64,000 nucleotides of DNA from Prorocentrum cordatum (Eukaryota > Sar > Dinophyceae > Prorocentrales > Prorocentraceae). Made by a program: the position numbers and the translations under genes. Each line of letters opens with the position of its first letter. Within the stretch, counting starts at the first letter, position 1. Positions 19,026 through 29,811 of the stretch are shown one piece after another. Below the pieces are notes generated by a model. The model saw only the letters and a program-made list of their open reading frames with translations. It was not told the origin of the DNA and did not search any database. Where the stretch lies: positions 80,540-144,539 of the forward strand of contig CAUYUJ010017865.1 in the NCBI GenBank assembly GCA_963575745.1, written 5' to 3'.

Positions 19026-19261
19026 GGCCAACCCGCGTCTGGCCCAGGCCATCGCCTGGGCCCTCGCGTGACGTTCCAGCCCCCCCCCTCCGCCTCGGCC
19101 AGCAGTCGAAGGAGGAGGAACTCCGAGGCGGGAATTCATACACGACCACCGCCTGGAGGATCACTTTTCGGGGACCTCGGCAGGCGGTGGATGTGAATAT
19201 ATTCAGGCCCCTGGGTGCCAACATGTATCCATATCCGAGGTGGGAATTTATACTCCGGATT

Positions 19262-19436
19262 CCATAACAAAGTGGGGTGGGGGTCACATTCGGGGGGGGT
19301 CTAACTTGAGCTGTCTTGGAGGGTTCGGGGGGGGGTCTGGGCAGAGGGCCGCCCTTTCATGGATAGTCTGGGGGGTCTAGAACTTCCCGTCTGGGAGGGT
19401 TGTGACCCCCTCCCTTTTATTACGAAATCTGGAGTA
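19262..19436. mobile_element. Family K element, copy 1
   Basis: Left end TACTCCGGATTCCATAACAA, right end TTTTATTACGAAATCTGGAG then TA. Inside are GGAGGGTT and GGGGGTCT blocks as in copy 2 (34817-35000). The left arm is eroded. Confidence 0.75.
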
Positions 19437-19570
19437 CATGACCACCGCCTGGAGGATCAATTTCCGGGGACCTCGGCAGGCGGTGGATGTGGATATCTTC
19501 GGGCCCCTGGGGGCCAAAATGTATCCATATTCGCCGCCCGCTGGGGCACCAGGACGTCGGTTCCCAGGCG

Positions 19571-20094
19571 GTGGATATGGATAAGCCTCCGCCTCGCAGG
19601 AAAGGGCACCCATACCTCTACCCTTCCCTCGTTCTCCCTCCTTTGGGCCTCCAGGGCGGCCCTCGTCGCCACCGCTGCATTCGCCTCGAAGTCGTGGTCA
19701 GAACGCGCCCTCCGGGAGAGGCCTGGGGAGCGGCGGCATCGGTGCCCGTGGGTTTCCCCAAGCCTTGGCATCGCTCGGACGTGTGCATTTTTCTTTCGGC
19801 GAGGACCATCGAGGAGCATCCTCGATCATTTGGCGAAAAAACCACGCACGAAACCGAAAAAAGCACAGGAAATGGACGTCCGAGCGATGGCCAGGGCGGT
19901 GGATATGGATAAATCTCCGCCTCGCAGGAAAGGGTACCCTATACCTCTACCCTTCCCTCGTTCTCCCTCCTTTGGGCCTGCAGGGCGGCCCTCGTCGCCA
20001 CCGCTGCATTCGCCTCGACGTCGTGGTCAGCACGCGCCTTCCGGGAGAGGTCCGGGGAGCGGCGGCATCGGTGCCTGTGGGCTTCCCCAAGCAG
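19571..20094. repeat. ~190-bp direct duplication split by a family F element
   Basis: The unit starting GGTGGATATGGATAA and running through CTCCGCCTCGCAGGAAAGGG, CTACCCTTCCCTCGTTCTCC and GGCGGCATCGGTGCC to TTCCCCAAGC is present at 19571-19763 and 19897-20094, nearly identical. A family F element (19766-19893: TGGCATCGCTCGGACGTGTG to GACGTCCGAGCGATGGCCA) lies between. A diverged third copy is at about 22495-22625. Confidence 0.9.
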
Positions 20095-20220
20095 GGCGCC
20101 GGCGCCAGCCGCGGTGCCCAGGACGGCCGGGGCCAGGCACGGTGGCGGCGCAGTTCTACGGCAGGTTCGCGTCGTGCCGACGCGGCAGCGACCCCGCCGC
20201 GGGCGTCCACCTGCGGCGAG
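20095..20220 (+). CDS. Weak exon candidate
   Basis: After CCCCAAGCAG the frame contains TVAAQFYGRFASCRRGSD then PAAGVHLRR, more protein-like than its surroundings. The PAAGVH stretch recurs in part at about 31835-31860 beside another family G element, so it may instead be repeat sequence. No family recognised. Confidence 0.25.
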
Positions 20221-20221
20221 A

Positions 20222-20425
20222 GCGAGGGGGGGAGGTGAGAAGGAGGAGGCCTTGCCGGACGGCGGCGGGGCCTCTCGCTTCTCAGAAGCCCCCTGGCCTT
20301 CTGGCCAGTTTCCTCTGCGTCTTCGGGGGAGGGCCCAGAAAGCTTGGCAGAAGGCTCGGAGGACGTCCGAGCCTTCCGAGAAGGTCCGCCCCTTAACGCT
20401 TCCCCCCCTGGGCGCGCCGCCGAGT
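20222..20425. mobile_element. Family G element, copy 1
   Basis: GAGCGAGGGGGGGAGGTGAG, then TTCTCAGAAGCCCCCTGGCC, GGACGTCCGAGCCTTCCGAG and AAGGTCCGCCCCTTAACGC. Made of GAAG/CTTC self-complementary words. Related copies at 31862-32060 and 42036-42240. Confidence 0.8.
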
Positions 20426-20850
20426 TCAAGGCTGAACGCCACCAATGGCCCAGAATCGGCAGACTACGGCAAGAAGCGGCGATCGGAAAGCCGCCGATCG
20501 TTCCAGGTGGAACGATCCACGCGGAGTCAGAAGCCAGCGCTTGGGCCCTCAGGACACGAACTTGCCGTACCCAGACATCCGGCGCCTCGATGTCTTTAAC
20601 CGCATGCCGATGATAATAAAGGGACCCCCCCCTTCAGTGTTTAGAGTTGATTATCGTCGCCCTATACAAAATTCAAATTGGGCGGCGAGCGCTGAGGCCG
20701 AACTTCATTATCACCTCGAAACGCTATGTTGAGATAGCAACATCAAGCGATGTTGATATAGCAACATCAAGCGAAGCGATCACACTTTTTCAGGATGTGT
20801 CAAGCGAAACCAATAATTTTGGGAGGCAGACTCAAACGAAACGAGCAATG

Positions 20851-21239
20851 TTCTTATTATTCTTCTACTTTCCTCTTCTTCTTTTATATTTCTATCTGTC
20901 CTCACGCTCGCCTGAACTTTTTTATCCCTGGGGTTGATTATCCATGGAAAATGAAGCACATGAGCTACCCTACACGAGCACTTAAAACAAACAATTTTCA
21001 TAAAGCGTTTGTAAATTAAAATTGATAGATTTGGAACTTTGGATTTTTCCTTTCTTCGTCCTCTTCTTATTCTCCTCTTCTTCTTCTTTCTTATTATTCT
21101 TCTACTGTATTCTTCTTCTTTTATATTTCTCTCTGTCCCCACGCTCGCCTGAACTTTTTTTATCTCTGGGGTTGATTATCCATGGAAATTGAGGCACATG
21201 AGCTACCCTACACGAGCACTTACAAAAAATAATTTTCAT
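20851..21239. repeat. AT-rich ~155-bp direct duplication
   Basis: Copies at 20851-21001 and 21087-21239 share TTCTTATTATTCTTCTACT, CTGTCC(T/C)CACGCTCGCCTG, GGGGTTGATTATCCATGGAA and GAGCTACCCTACACGAGCAC. About 20640-21400 is conspicuously AT-richer than its surroundings, with no gene recognised. Confidence 0.9.
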
Positions 21240-21429
21240 GAGAGATAAGCCATTGTTGAGGATATTTCTATGAAAACTAAACGCCAAGGATGTCTCAAAA
21301 CGTGCTCGGCTTGGTCTCCTCTTGATCATCTCTTACTTCGAGATTATGCTGAGGTCTGCTGGGCTACTTTTATTATCTCTCCCTGAACCCCGAACTTTAT
21401 TATCCCCTAGTGTTTATTCTCACGGGCAT

Positions 21430-21790
21430 GAGGTTAGTAGCACGCCCCCTCGATCTCTCGACTACTCCCCCGGGACCCGTTTTTCGCCCCGATGCGTTTT
21501 TCTTGACGGCCCGGCAGGGGCCCCGAGAGGCCGACAACGGTGAAACAATTCCGTCCCGACTTTTTCGAGACGCCGGCTTTTTTCGAAGAAGAAACGCTGT
21601 AAACATGAACTTTCGGCGCTCCGCGCGGATTTCTTGGATCTGCGCTGGGCCCCCCCCCCCCCTGGCGGCGCCTCTGGCGCCGCCCCTGGTGCGCTTTCCG
21701 CGCACCAGGGAGGGGGGTCTTGCGCGGATGCAAGGCATCCGCGCGGAGCGCCACACGTTTCTGTTCATGGCGCTTTCTCCTCTTCGACTT
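21430..21790. mobile_element. Repeat families L and A, copy 7
   Basis: Family L (CCCCCTCGATCTCTCGACTA and CGGCAGGGGCCCCGAGAGGC) runs into family A (GTAAACATGAACTTTCGGCG to GCGCGGAGCGCCACACGTTT), the same order as at 995-1350. Confidence 0.8.
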
Positions 21791-21878
21791 TTCGAGGCGC
21801 CGACCTTTTCGCGACGCCGCGTCTCTGTGACAGGCGCCTTCGGCGCCCTCTTCGCCCCCCCGGGGGGGTCCCCCCGCG

Positions 21879-22010
21879 ATGCGCGCGGGGCCCGCGCCCT
21901 GGGCGGCGCGGCTGCTGGCCGCGCTGCTGGCGGCGCCCCTGTGGGCCGCGCGGCCCGCGGCCGCCATCGCCATCCAGAGCCGCGGCGCCGCCACCGAGCT
22001 CCCCGCCCAG
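21879..22010 (+). CDS. Candidate first exon with a signal peptide
   Basis: Starts at ATG and encodes a basic start (MRAGPAPWAAR), a hydrophobic core (LLAALLAAPLWAA) and small residues (RPAAA) that fit a secretory signal peptide, then IAIQSRGAATELPAQ. It ends at GCCCAG|GCCCCG, the same GC-donor context as helicase exon A and the intron at 35154, in phase 0. Codons after that donor stay open but turn Arg-rich. A second frame here (DEHGPWKVAHEEIEAE) also looks coding, so the frame assignment is not certain, and GC-rich DNA easily gives Ala-rich peptides. No start context or upstream exon was used to choose it. Confidence 0.4.
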
Positions 22011-22146
22011 GCCCCGCGACGAGCACGGGCCCTGGAAAGTCGCACACGAGGAGATCGAGGCGGAGGTTTCCCCACAGTCTTCGCCGCTCCCGCTCGCGCC
22101 CCTGCTTCCCGCTCCCGCTCCTCCTCCGAGCTCCTCCGCTGGGGCC

Positions 22147-22362
22147 TTCTCCTCCTCCTCCTCCTTCTCATCATCCTCCTCCTCCTCTGCCTCGTCCTCT
22201 TCCTCCTCCTCCTCCTCCTCCTCCTCCTCTGCCTCGTCCTCTTCCTCCTCCTCCTCCTCCTCCTCCTCCTCCTCCCCCTCCTCCCTCCTCCCTCCTCCCT
22301 CCTCCCTCCTCCCTCCTCCCTCCTCCCTCCTCCCTCCTCCCTCCTCCCTCCTCCCTCCTCCC
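22147..22362. repeat. CTC and CTCCCTC pyrimidine array
   Basis: CTC/TTC triplets to about 22285, then about ten copies of the 7-mer CTCCCTC. Purine-free on the + strand for nearly 200 bp. Confidence 0.95.
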
Positions 22363-23199
22363 TCGGGGCCCGATAGCCGGGCCCGGGAGCCTCAACAGAA
22401 CGGCTCGGGATGACAGCGGGTCCCGGGGACGTGGTCGAGAGGGGTCTGGGACCCGTGCCTCGGAGAACACGGAGACGAGACGAAGGATGCCTGGGGGTAC
22501 CTCTACCCTTTTCTCGTTTTCGCCTTCCTGGACCTCCCGGGAGGCCCTGGTCGCCACGGCTGGACTCGCCTGGAAGTTCTGGTCGGACGCATCCAGGGAG
22601 AGGCCTGGGCAGCAGCGGTACCCTTTTTGCTCCGATGCAGAGCTCCGACGGGATGTTTTTGTTCAATCCGGGCGGTGGTGCCCGCTTGGGCCCTGGTGGG
22701 GCGGGGCCTGTTTTGTCGGCATGGGCTCCGGGGCGAGGAAGTGGCCCCAGGGGAGGGCTCAACGCTCGCGTGGCGTCGCGTCGCTCGGTGGCCGCTCGTC
22801 TCCGCAGCTGCCCTCCTGCTGCCTCCCAGGGCAGGTGAACGGCGCAGGACAACGGGTTCTGTCTTCACGGACATGGGCGCGCAAGCTGCTCGCGTGAGGT
22901 CGCGCGCAAGCGCCCTCGCTTCCAGCGCAGCGTGCCGCGCTGGCGGGCCGCCAAAACCACCGCGTAAGGCCGCTATGTCATCTCGCGTAATTGAGGCCCG
23001 TTTCTGACCGTCGCTCAAGTGCGAAACAAAAAGACTCGGTGGGTCTGGCTGGCGCTGGGGCATCGCCCCCCCCTCGCATGGGGGGCTCCCTGCAGTTTGC
23101 AGAGGCTGCCCTCGAGGTCTGGCGCCCGCAAGGCAGGCCTCCGAAATGGGGCTGCCCTCCTCCGCGGGACGATCGAATGGATGTGGCTGCCCTCCTTCT

Positions 23200-23278
23200 C
23201 ACCCTCCTCCTCCTCCTCCTCCTCCTCCTCCTCCTCCTCCTCCTGCTCCTGCTCCTCCTCCTCCTCCTCCTCCTCCTC
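23200..23278. repeat. CTC microsatellite
   Basis: About 25 CTC triplets with two CTG interruptions. Confidence 0.95.
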
Positions 23279-23489
23279 CGAACCACCAGATCTTAGAGAT
23301 CTTCGACTTATCCCACGGTCGGACCGGGGGATAAGATCGAGGTCGGTTCAGGGAGGGTGCCCAAATGTTCTTAGTGTTTGGGGGCTGTTCTTGTGTATCT
23401 TGGGGAGGTGCCCTCGGATGTCCTGTGTGTTCTGGCTGGCGGAGGGTCCCATGTTCTTGAGGGATGCTCTTCTGTCCTAGGCCTGACTG

Positions 23490-23940
23490 TGCAAAGACCG
23501 ACAGCAGTTCCTGTTCATTTTGAACAGGGCTCGCTGTCGGTGTCCCCGCGGACTGTGTCCATTGGAGACAGAGGGCCGCCTGCCCAACAGCGGCCGCTGT
23601 TGGTGTGGGGCAACATTTGTCGTGGGGCATTGTTCCAATTTTTCCCTACCCATTTTGGGCGTCCAAGTCCTCTGCGACAGCCCGAGGGCATGAGCGCCGA
23701 CGCCTCGGACGGCTTCCCGCGGGCTGGATGCTTCTCTGGAGCGTTCGGGGTGGATGCGGACAAAACGGGTACGATGCCCAGCATCAGATCTAGTCCCAAG
23801 CCGACAGCGGCCGCTGCTGGGCAGGCGGCCTTCTGCCTCAAGTGGGCCACGTCCGCGGCGCCATCGGCATGGAATCCGGTGGGTTCGCAACGGACAGGAC
23901 CTGCTGTCGGTCTTTGTCCCCGTTCCTTCCGTGCCACGAA
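23490..23940. mobile_element. Two family P elements in opposite orientation
   Basis: The first (23490-23672) carries GCAAAGACCGACAGCAGTTC to ATTTTGGGCGTCCAAG. The second (23725-23940) carries the reverse complement order, ending GGACAGGACCTGCTGTCGGT and CTTTGTCCCCGTTCC. Together they form a spaced inverted repeat of about 450 bp. Confidence 0.75.
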
Positions 23941-23941
23941 T

Positions 23942-24093
23942 AGGGGGCCACATGTGAACCCTACCCCTACCCCCCACGATTTCTGAGTGGGAGGGTGGGG
24001 TTCACTTCGTTCGGGAGCTCCCGAGCGAAGTGAACCCCACCCTCCCCCCCAGAAATCGTGGGGGGTAGGGGTAGGGTTCGCTTGTGGTCCCCT
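23942..24093. mobile_element. Family E palindrome, copy 2 (complete)
   Basis: AGGGGGCCACATGTGAACCC and CCCCCACGATTTCTGAGTGG are mirrored by CAGAAATCGTGGGGGGTAGG and AGGGTTCGCTTGTGGTCCCCT. The centre is GGGAGCTCCC. Compared with copy 1 it keeps both outer ends. Confidence 0.95.
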
Positions 24094-24980
24094 AACGAAG
24101 CCTGGGATCGGGGTCGACACACCCCTTGCCAAAGCGAGGGGGGCGTCCGGCAGCGGAGCCAGCCCCGCCCCCTCCTGGCCGCCCGGCGTGGCAGCGCGCC
24201 CCCCTCTGCGATCCACGGCGGCGTGGGGAGGCGGGTTTTCCGGGTGCGGTGTGCTCGAGTCCAGCCGGGCAGTGCGCGTGCATCTCGGGTCAGACGAAAG
24301 GGGGGGATTGGGTAGGGGGGGGCTACGAAATCTGCTGCATGCAGCTGGTTTCGGCCCCACCGAGGGGCCCATTCCTCGATACTTAGCCGCCTCCAGCGCC
24401 GGGAGGCGCCGGGAAAATCAGCTATACGTGAGCTGATTCTCACCCCCCCCTTTGCTATCTCCCCATTTCGCCCGGCCCGAGCGTCTCTGTCTGCGACCCC
24501 ATGCTTCGCAATCTTTGAGCTGCCCGCGTTTCGGCGCCCCTCCCGCCGGTTGCACACGGCATCGCCTGCGCGCCGCCTGCGGGGGGCTTTCTCGCTGGTT
24601 TTCCGCCGCTCTCCTCTTCGCCCGCAGGGCAGCGCGGCATCGGGAGTGTGCCTGACGAGATGCTGTGCGAACGTATGCCCAGAGAGGCTGGCGGCCACGG
24701 ACCACGCGGAGGAGCCGCACCCTCGGGCACTGTGCAGACGCCCGCCCCGACAGATCGATTGCGGCAGTGCGCGCTGCTCCGCATGCTAATTATCGGCATT
24801 CGCGGTGAGCCGGTGCAGCCCCTCGCCAGTTTCGTTCATCGACCCGCGTCTTGCCGGAGGCGTTTGACATTTTTTGGCCGTCTAATTTTTTTCCAATGGA
24901 CCAAATATTTTGATATTCGCATATCTAATGTAACATGTCTAGTACTACGCACATGTGGACGTGCATGAACATCTGACGTA
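24094..24980. other. No gene recognised
   Basis: GC-rich sequence with a palindromic word AATCAGCTATACGTGAGCTGATT at about 24417-24439. Frames of 60 to 240 codons are present on both strands without motifs. The GC content falls sharply from about 24860. Confidence 0.5.
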
Positions 24981-25009
24981 AGGTTACGTCGGATGAGCTG
25001 TTTTGCCCG

Positions 25010-26720
25010 GTGCACTCGCAGTGTGGGGCCGCGCGCACCCATGATGTGTCCCCAGCAGTTTCCATCAACGGCATCTCTTGTGAAGGTGTGTTCTGCCAGC
25101 CCCCGATGCCAGAGTCCGTCATCCTACTGACCGTCTTCCGCGCTCGGTGCCAGCGGAGGAGTTTGCGACGCCCTCGGCGATGGCGGTCCTCTCTCACTTC
25201 CTGTGTCGTCCGTCGCTTGGACTGGCTCGTCAGACTCCTGCCGCGGCCTCGCCTGCCAGCCTGGTATCCACCCTGGGGGCGCTCCAGCGGCCCACGGTTG
25301 GCGGAGTGCTCAGCCCTGCCTGTGGCTCTTTCTCGGTGGACAGCAGCGCTGGCGATGGGTGACTGTCAGACCCGCGCCAGTAACGATGCCAACACCAGGT
25401 GTGCGTTTTGCGGGGCGCTCCACCCGAGTGCCTGGCACCTGTGGATCGAATGCAGTGGGATGGACGAAGAGCGCCGGCACTTCAGCCGGTTGTACCACCT
25501 CCAGCTTACTTGGTGGATTCGTCAGCCACGAGTCACATCACAAAGCGGATGGATCACGACCGGGGCCAGTCGTCGTCATCATCGTCGTGTTGGAATGCAG
25601 GTTGCCAGTTGTCGCATGCGTATCCTCATCTGTTTGGGCTCATTGAAGGCGCTGCTCGACTGAGAGCCGCGCCCCATGAGCGAGAAGGACTCCTCAATGA
25701 GGCTGTCATTCCTGTCGTTCGAGCAGCAGGCGGATGGATCGACCACATCAGCGTCTAGGACTCCTCAATGAGGCTGCCACCCTGTCGCTCGAGCAGCAGG
25801 CGGATGAGTCGACCACAGTCAGGACGCTGAAACAAAAGTGCCACTCTTGGCCCAGGGAGATAATATGGGGTTCCGGTTCCCGTGCCATTCCTCCAGCCTG
25901 GGTCGGGGGACCCGCTCGTGGCCGAGGTTCGCCGTGGCCAGGAGAGCCCATTTATTGTTTTTTTCCACGGTTCTTAAGGCGGCGCGACGGCGGTGTGTCT
26001 GGGCCGCGCTGGATGCCAAAGCTGCCATTGTTGCCTACGCGTTGGGACTCCCCCACGTGTCTTCCGACGGCGTCCATGCGGTGGTGCTGCATCGCAGGGA
26101 TGGGCGCATGGATGTGGCTGTTCTCCTTGGCCCCATCATGTCCGTCGGGATACGTCAGGAGGAATATCATGCAGAAGGCGTACACGAAACTGTTGCGGCG
26201 TATCCCGACGATCTCCTTGGAGATTCGAGTGCCGATGCCACTTCGGATAGAGCTTCGTGGTTTGTCTGCGTAGCCCACCATACTGGCCACTGCGATACGT
26301 CTACCACATATGGTGTTATTGTGGCAGCGCTGGCTTCGATCGCCATGCCAATCAGACATGACGACCCGTTGCGAGCAAATACGAATGCCTGCAGAGATCG
26401 TCGCCGTTGGCTTCCAAGCGGCGGGCACCTGGCATCTCTTCGGCAATCAGTCATATTCGCTTCTCTTGCGCTTCTCGCCCGCGCCCTCTTCCTCACGTTC
26501 CCTTGACCGAATCCGGGCTTTTGGACAGCCGTATCGACATCGCCAATAACTAATCCCGAATGCTGGCATTGCGACGGTGATGCCACTTCAGAGGTCATCG
26601 GTCACGTGCCTTCTCTACCGGTGCGTCTTCGGTCGGTGCGCCAGGCCCATGGGAAGTGCCACTTACCGCGTCGTGCTCGACGGTCCACCCTTCGCCTAGA
26701 ACTGCGTGCTCGCCTGCGGG
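25010..26720 (+). pseudogene. Decayed coding region with two zinc-knuckle-like motifs (retroelement-like)
   Basis: The frame at 25010-25663 contains CAFCGALHPSAWHLWIEC (C-x2-C-x8-H-x4-C, 25400-25453). Non-LTR retrotransposon reverse transcriptases often end with a CCHC knuckle of this kind. A second C-x2-C with a following His (PECWHCDGDATSEVIGH) is at about 26555-26605. Between them an open frame of 222 codons (25838-26506) has ordinary protein-like composition but no motif that I recognise. The pieces are in different frames, a 30-bp unit (GAGCAGCAGGCGGATG) is repeated near 25720 and 25795, and no catalytic YxDD box was seen, so this is at most a remnant. Confidence 0.3.
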
Positions 26721-26769
26721 GCACCCTAGACATGGGGAGAAGCTGTAGTGAACATCGGTCGCTCCGTCT

Positions 26770-26870
26770 CCTCGCCCTTCTCCTCCTCCTCCTCCTCCTC
26801 CGCCTCCTCCTCCTCTTCCTCCTCGTCCTCCTCCTCCTCCTCCTCTTCCTCGTCCTCTCCTGTCTCCGCG
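26770..26870. repeat. CTC/CTT microsatellite
   Basis: Pyrimidine-rich CTC triplets with TTC and CGC interruptions. Confidence 0.9.
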
Positions 26871-27361
26871 TCGACTCTTCTCTGTGTGGTGGGGCCTAAA
26901 GTGGGAGGTTCTCAGGCGCATGCGTGGTGACGGCTCCGCATCAGGTGGGATACGTGCGAGAACGCTGAAAACTCCATGCCTCTTGAGTCAGCCTGCGCTT
27001 CTGCCTTCCCCATCTCCGTCGCCGCTTGCTGCGTGCCTTGCGCTCGGTTCCGCTCGCTGGGCCCATCCCGCAAGCCCAGACACGTTTTGATTTCTTCCAA
27101 GACGAGGTCCAGCCCCCGGAGGTCCCGACCCTTTCTAAGGGCGCCCTCGAGGGCGCGAAGTTATTCGCGCTTCGCGCCTCGCGGTTCGGTTCCGATTCCT
27201 CCTCGTCCACCTCTTCTCCCTTGGGAGGCGTCGCGATAGCGCGAAGTTGTTCGCACTTCGCGCTTCGCGCAGCGCGAAGCGCGAAGCTGGGAGCCCTTGC
27301 TTTCCCCAGGGACGGTTTTCCACCCCGAGTTTTTCTTTGACGGTCCCCGGGCCTGCCTCGG

Positions 27362-27566
27362 GGTTCCAGCCTACTTTAGCCTTGATCGCCAGAGAGAATT
27401 TCGAGCACCAGAGAAAAGTGCCGAAACTCAAGGGTTTTCACACGTGGGGCCCTGGGAGACGCTCGTCCGACACTGTTTCGACACTATTTCGACACTCTTC
27501 CGACACTCGTTCGACACTTTTCTACGTTCGAAATTCTTTCTGGGATGTGGTCCTTAAGTACGATAG
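27362..27566. mobile_element. Family J element, copy 1
   Basis: Left end GTTCCAGCCTACTTTAGCCT with GAGAATTTCGAGCACCAGAG; inside, five repeats of TTCGACACT; right end GTTCGAAATTCTTTCTGGGA and GTGGTCCTTAAGTACGATAG. The ends are inverted repeats (AATTTCGAGCACC / GGTGCTCGAAATT in better copies). Confidence 0.88.
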
Positions 27567-27645
27567 GGGGCAACATAAATCTGGGAGTGCCTCCCTCGCC
27601 ACTGCGGACGCGCGCGTTCGGGGCTCGTGCCGGCCCTGCCCGCAG

Positions 27646-27745
27646 GGTCAGCAGCTGAGCGGCGCAGCCCCGGAAGCCGCACCGGCGCCTGCGGCCGTGG
27701 CGGCGCCGAGCAGCTCGAGCGCCTCGAGAGCCTCCGCGGCCGAGG
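27646..27745 (+). CDS. Candidate exon, Ser/Ala/Pro-rich
   Basis: After CCTGCCCGCAG the frame in phase 0 reads GQQLSGAAPEAAPAPAA then VAAPSSSSASRASAAE, and it can end at GAGG|GCCCC with a GC donor. The phase-0 start agrees with the end of the signal-peptide candidate at 22010. The composition suggests an unstructured, possibly O-glycosylated linker. It has no domain, and GC-rich chance translation is possible. Confidence 0.35.
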
Positions 27746-27894
27746 GCCCCTCCGCGTCCAGGCGCTCTGGGGCCGTTAACCGTCCACCCTGAGATCCGGG
27801 CGGCGCGGTTTTTCCACACCGGGCGTCTGCGCCCGGTTCTGGGCCCCTGGACCCCTGCAGATCGGCTTGGCTCGAGGAAGGCCGCAGAAAGATG

Positions 27895-28080
27895 GGGCCT
27901 GGGGCCGCGATGATGTACGGTGGAAACCCATGCCAAGAAACGCCCAGCTCGCCTCCAGGGGGCCCTGGGTTCCTGGGGCTCCCATGGTTCTGCGATGGAG
28001 GAGCGAGGCGCTCCCACACCAGAAATGGAAGACCTGGGGTCGCAGGGTTGGGTTTCTGGCGGAAGTCTTCCTGCGGGTGA
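27895..28080 (+). mobile_element. Family I element
   Basis: CCATGCCAAGAAACGCCCAG, CACACCAGAAATGGAAGACC and GGGTTGGGTTTCTGGCGGAA, matching the marks of 17165-17410. Confidence 0.7.
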
Positions 28081-28984
28081 GCTCCTACCGTAGCTTCTCG
28101 TCAGAGCGTCGGATCCCAGGGCTCCCCAGCGATCCCGACCGGGCCCACCCTGGGCCCAGGCGCCGTGTGGACGCCCTCCTGGCTTGGCCGTGCCCAGGAA
28201 TCAGGGGCGGCCTACAGCTGACCCCTAGCAAGCCATCCTCTCCAAGGACGTTCCCCTCGCCGCGCCCCAAGACGTATTCAGGGGCAACGATAGGGGGCAT
28301 AGGCCGAGGCGGGGATGCATCGACCCCCCATCGCCCACGAATCGCCGATAGTAGCTCCACCCCGCCCAGGAAGGTGCGGATTTACTATCAAGGGCCTATC
28401 GCCGATCTGTCGGCGATGTATCGCCGATTCCAGGTCGATGTGTCCCCCCCTTATGCCAGTCCCCCCCTATCGATGTCCGTCACGTATGTATGCGGCTGGA
28501 GGGAAGCTTGAAAAGCGAGGTTGACGTCGCGGATGGGGATGGTCTGCTGGAGGTCGGTTCGGCCGCGCCCGGAGACTTCTTCTGGGGCCTCGGCTTCTCC
28601 GAGACGCGGGCCCCGGACCTCTCGACCGCTTCCTCGGGGCCAGCTTTTCGTCCCGAGCCGTCTCTTGGCGGCCCCGAGGCCCAGCAGGGCCCACGATCGA
28701 CGCGTTGTCAAGAGACTTTGCTCGCGCCGACGCCGCGCGAACCTGCCGTACGGTCCACCCGCACAGTGAGGATGAGCATCTTCCCGAGGCTAGCCTTGCA
28801 TCCTTGCCCCTTCGGCCCATCCTTGGCGACTTTCGCTGGCCCACCCAGTTCAAAAAGCGCCAGCATGGCCGTCTGAGGCCCTTGCATCCTTACCGCGCAT
28901 CTTTACGATACGGGTTGGCCGTACCGCCACAAACATGTGTACACAGACACCCTCCAATGGATTGTCCCTGGGACTCAGGGGAGG

Positions 28985-29200
28985 GCGGCGGTGTATGAAT
29001 CACCACGGAGCGCCAGCGACTTTCCACACACTCGCACTCCCTGAAGGCACATGCACAAATTCGTCGGAGTGTGTCTGTGTACATCGCCGAGCGCGTTCCA
29101 CTACTCGCAGAGTGCCTACTCGCAGACGTCAGAAAAAAACCCACGTTCGCCTCGATGCAATCTATGAATATATCGTAGATCCCCCACGCCCACGGCGGAT
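28985..29200. mobile_element. Family U repeat
   Basis: Shares CGAGCGCGTT(C/T)CA(C/G)TACTCG, AGTGCC(T/C)ACTCGCA and TTCG(C/A)TGCA blocks with about 40845-40935; also a fragment at about 29440-29475. Confidence 0.55.
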
Positions 29201-29234
29201 CCAGCCAGGCCATTTGGAGACTGTGTTTTTTTAG

Positions 29235-29412
29235 GGTCGGGCGATAACCCGGGTTATCGGGCTTGCCCCCCCTCCCCCCCCAGGATAACCTAACCTTGCC
29301 GGTTGTGCAGGTCCGCGGGAGAGGGGAGCGCGGGCATATGCAGGGCTGCCCACAGCGCGAGGGTTAGGTTATCGGCCTGCCCCCTCCCCCCCCCGGGATA
29401 ACCCGGGTTATC
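29235..29412. mobile_element. Family S terminal-inverted-repeat element
   Basis: Left CGGGCGATAACCCGGGTTAT, right GGATAACCCGGGTTATCGCC, with a second inverted pair GGATAACCTAACC / GGTTAGGTTATC inside. Each end is itself a palindrome around CCCGGG. Confidence 0.92.
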
Positions 29413-29524
29413 GCCGAATTAAAAAAAGACCGGTCTCTTGCGAGCAGTGACTTTGCGAGTAGCGGAACGCGCTTAAGCAGTATATTATACACAGGACAAG
29501 CGTTCGTCGCGTCGCGCGCGCGGG

Positions 29525-29640
29525 CGCGGCTGCGGTGCCGGAGCCACACGGCGGGGGGGGCGTTTCGTCATACCCCCCCCCTCGCCCCGCCCCCCCCCAT
29601 GACGCCCGTCATCGCCGAACATGAAAAAAAGCTCTCATAC
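29525..29640. mobile_element. Right end of a family R element
   Basis: GGTGCCGGAGCCACACGGCG, CGTTTCGTCATACCCC and CCATGACGCCCGTCATCGCC match the right end of the large R element (40040-40140). The left end was not found nearby. Confidence 0.75.
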
Positions 29641-29811
29641 TTTCGTGGCGCAGCACGCCCTCCTGGCCTGGCCCTGGGGGGCCGCGTGCCCCGGCCACGC
29701 ACCCCGGCCGCGCGGGCCCCCAGCACCCCGCCCGACGCCGTGGCTCTCTCGCACCCGTCGGCCCCCTCGGAGGCCTCGGCCCCCTGCCCTGGGACCAGCT
29801 CTTCCCAGGGG

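Noticed and set aside
20222-20425. Terminator-like stem loops in family G
   Set aside because: The stems are parts of a dispersed element with copies at 31862 and 42036, and intrinsic bacterial terminators do not apply here.
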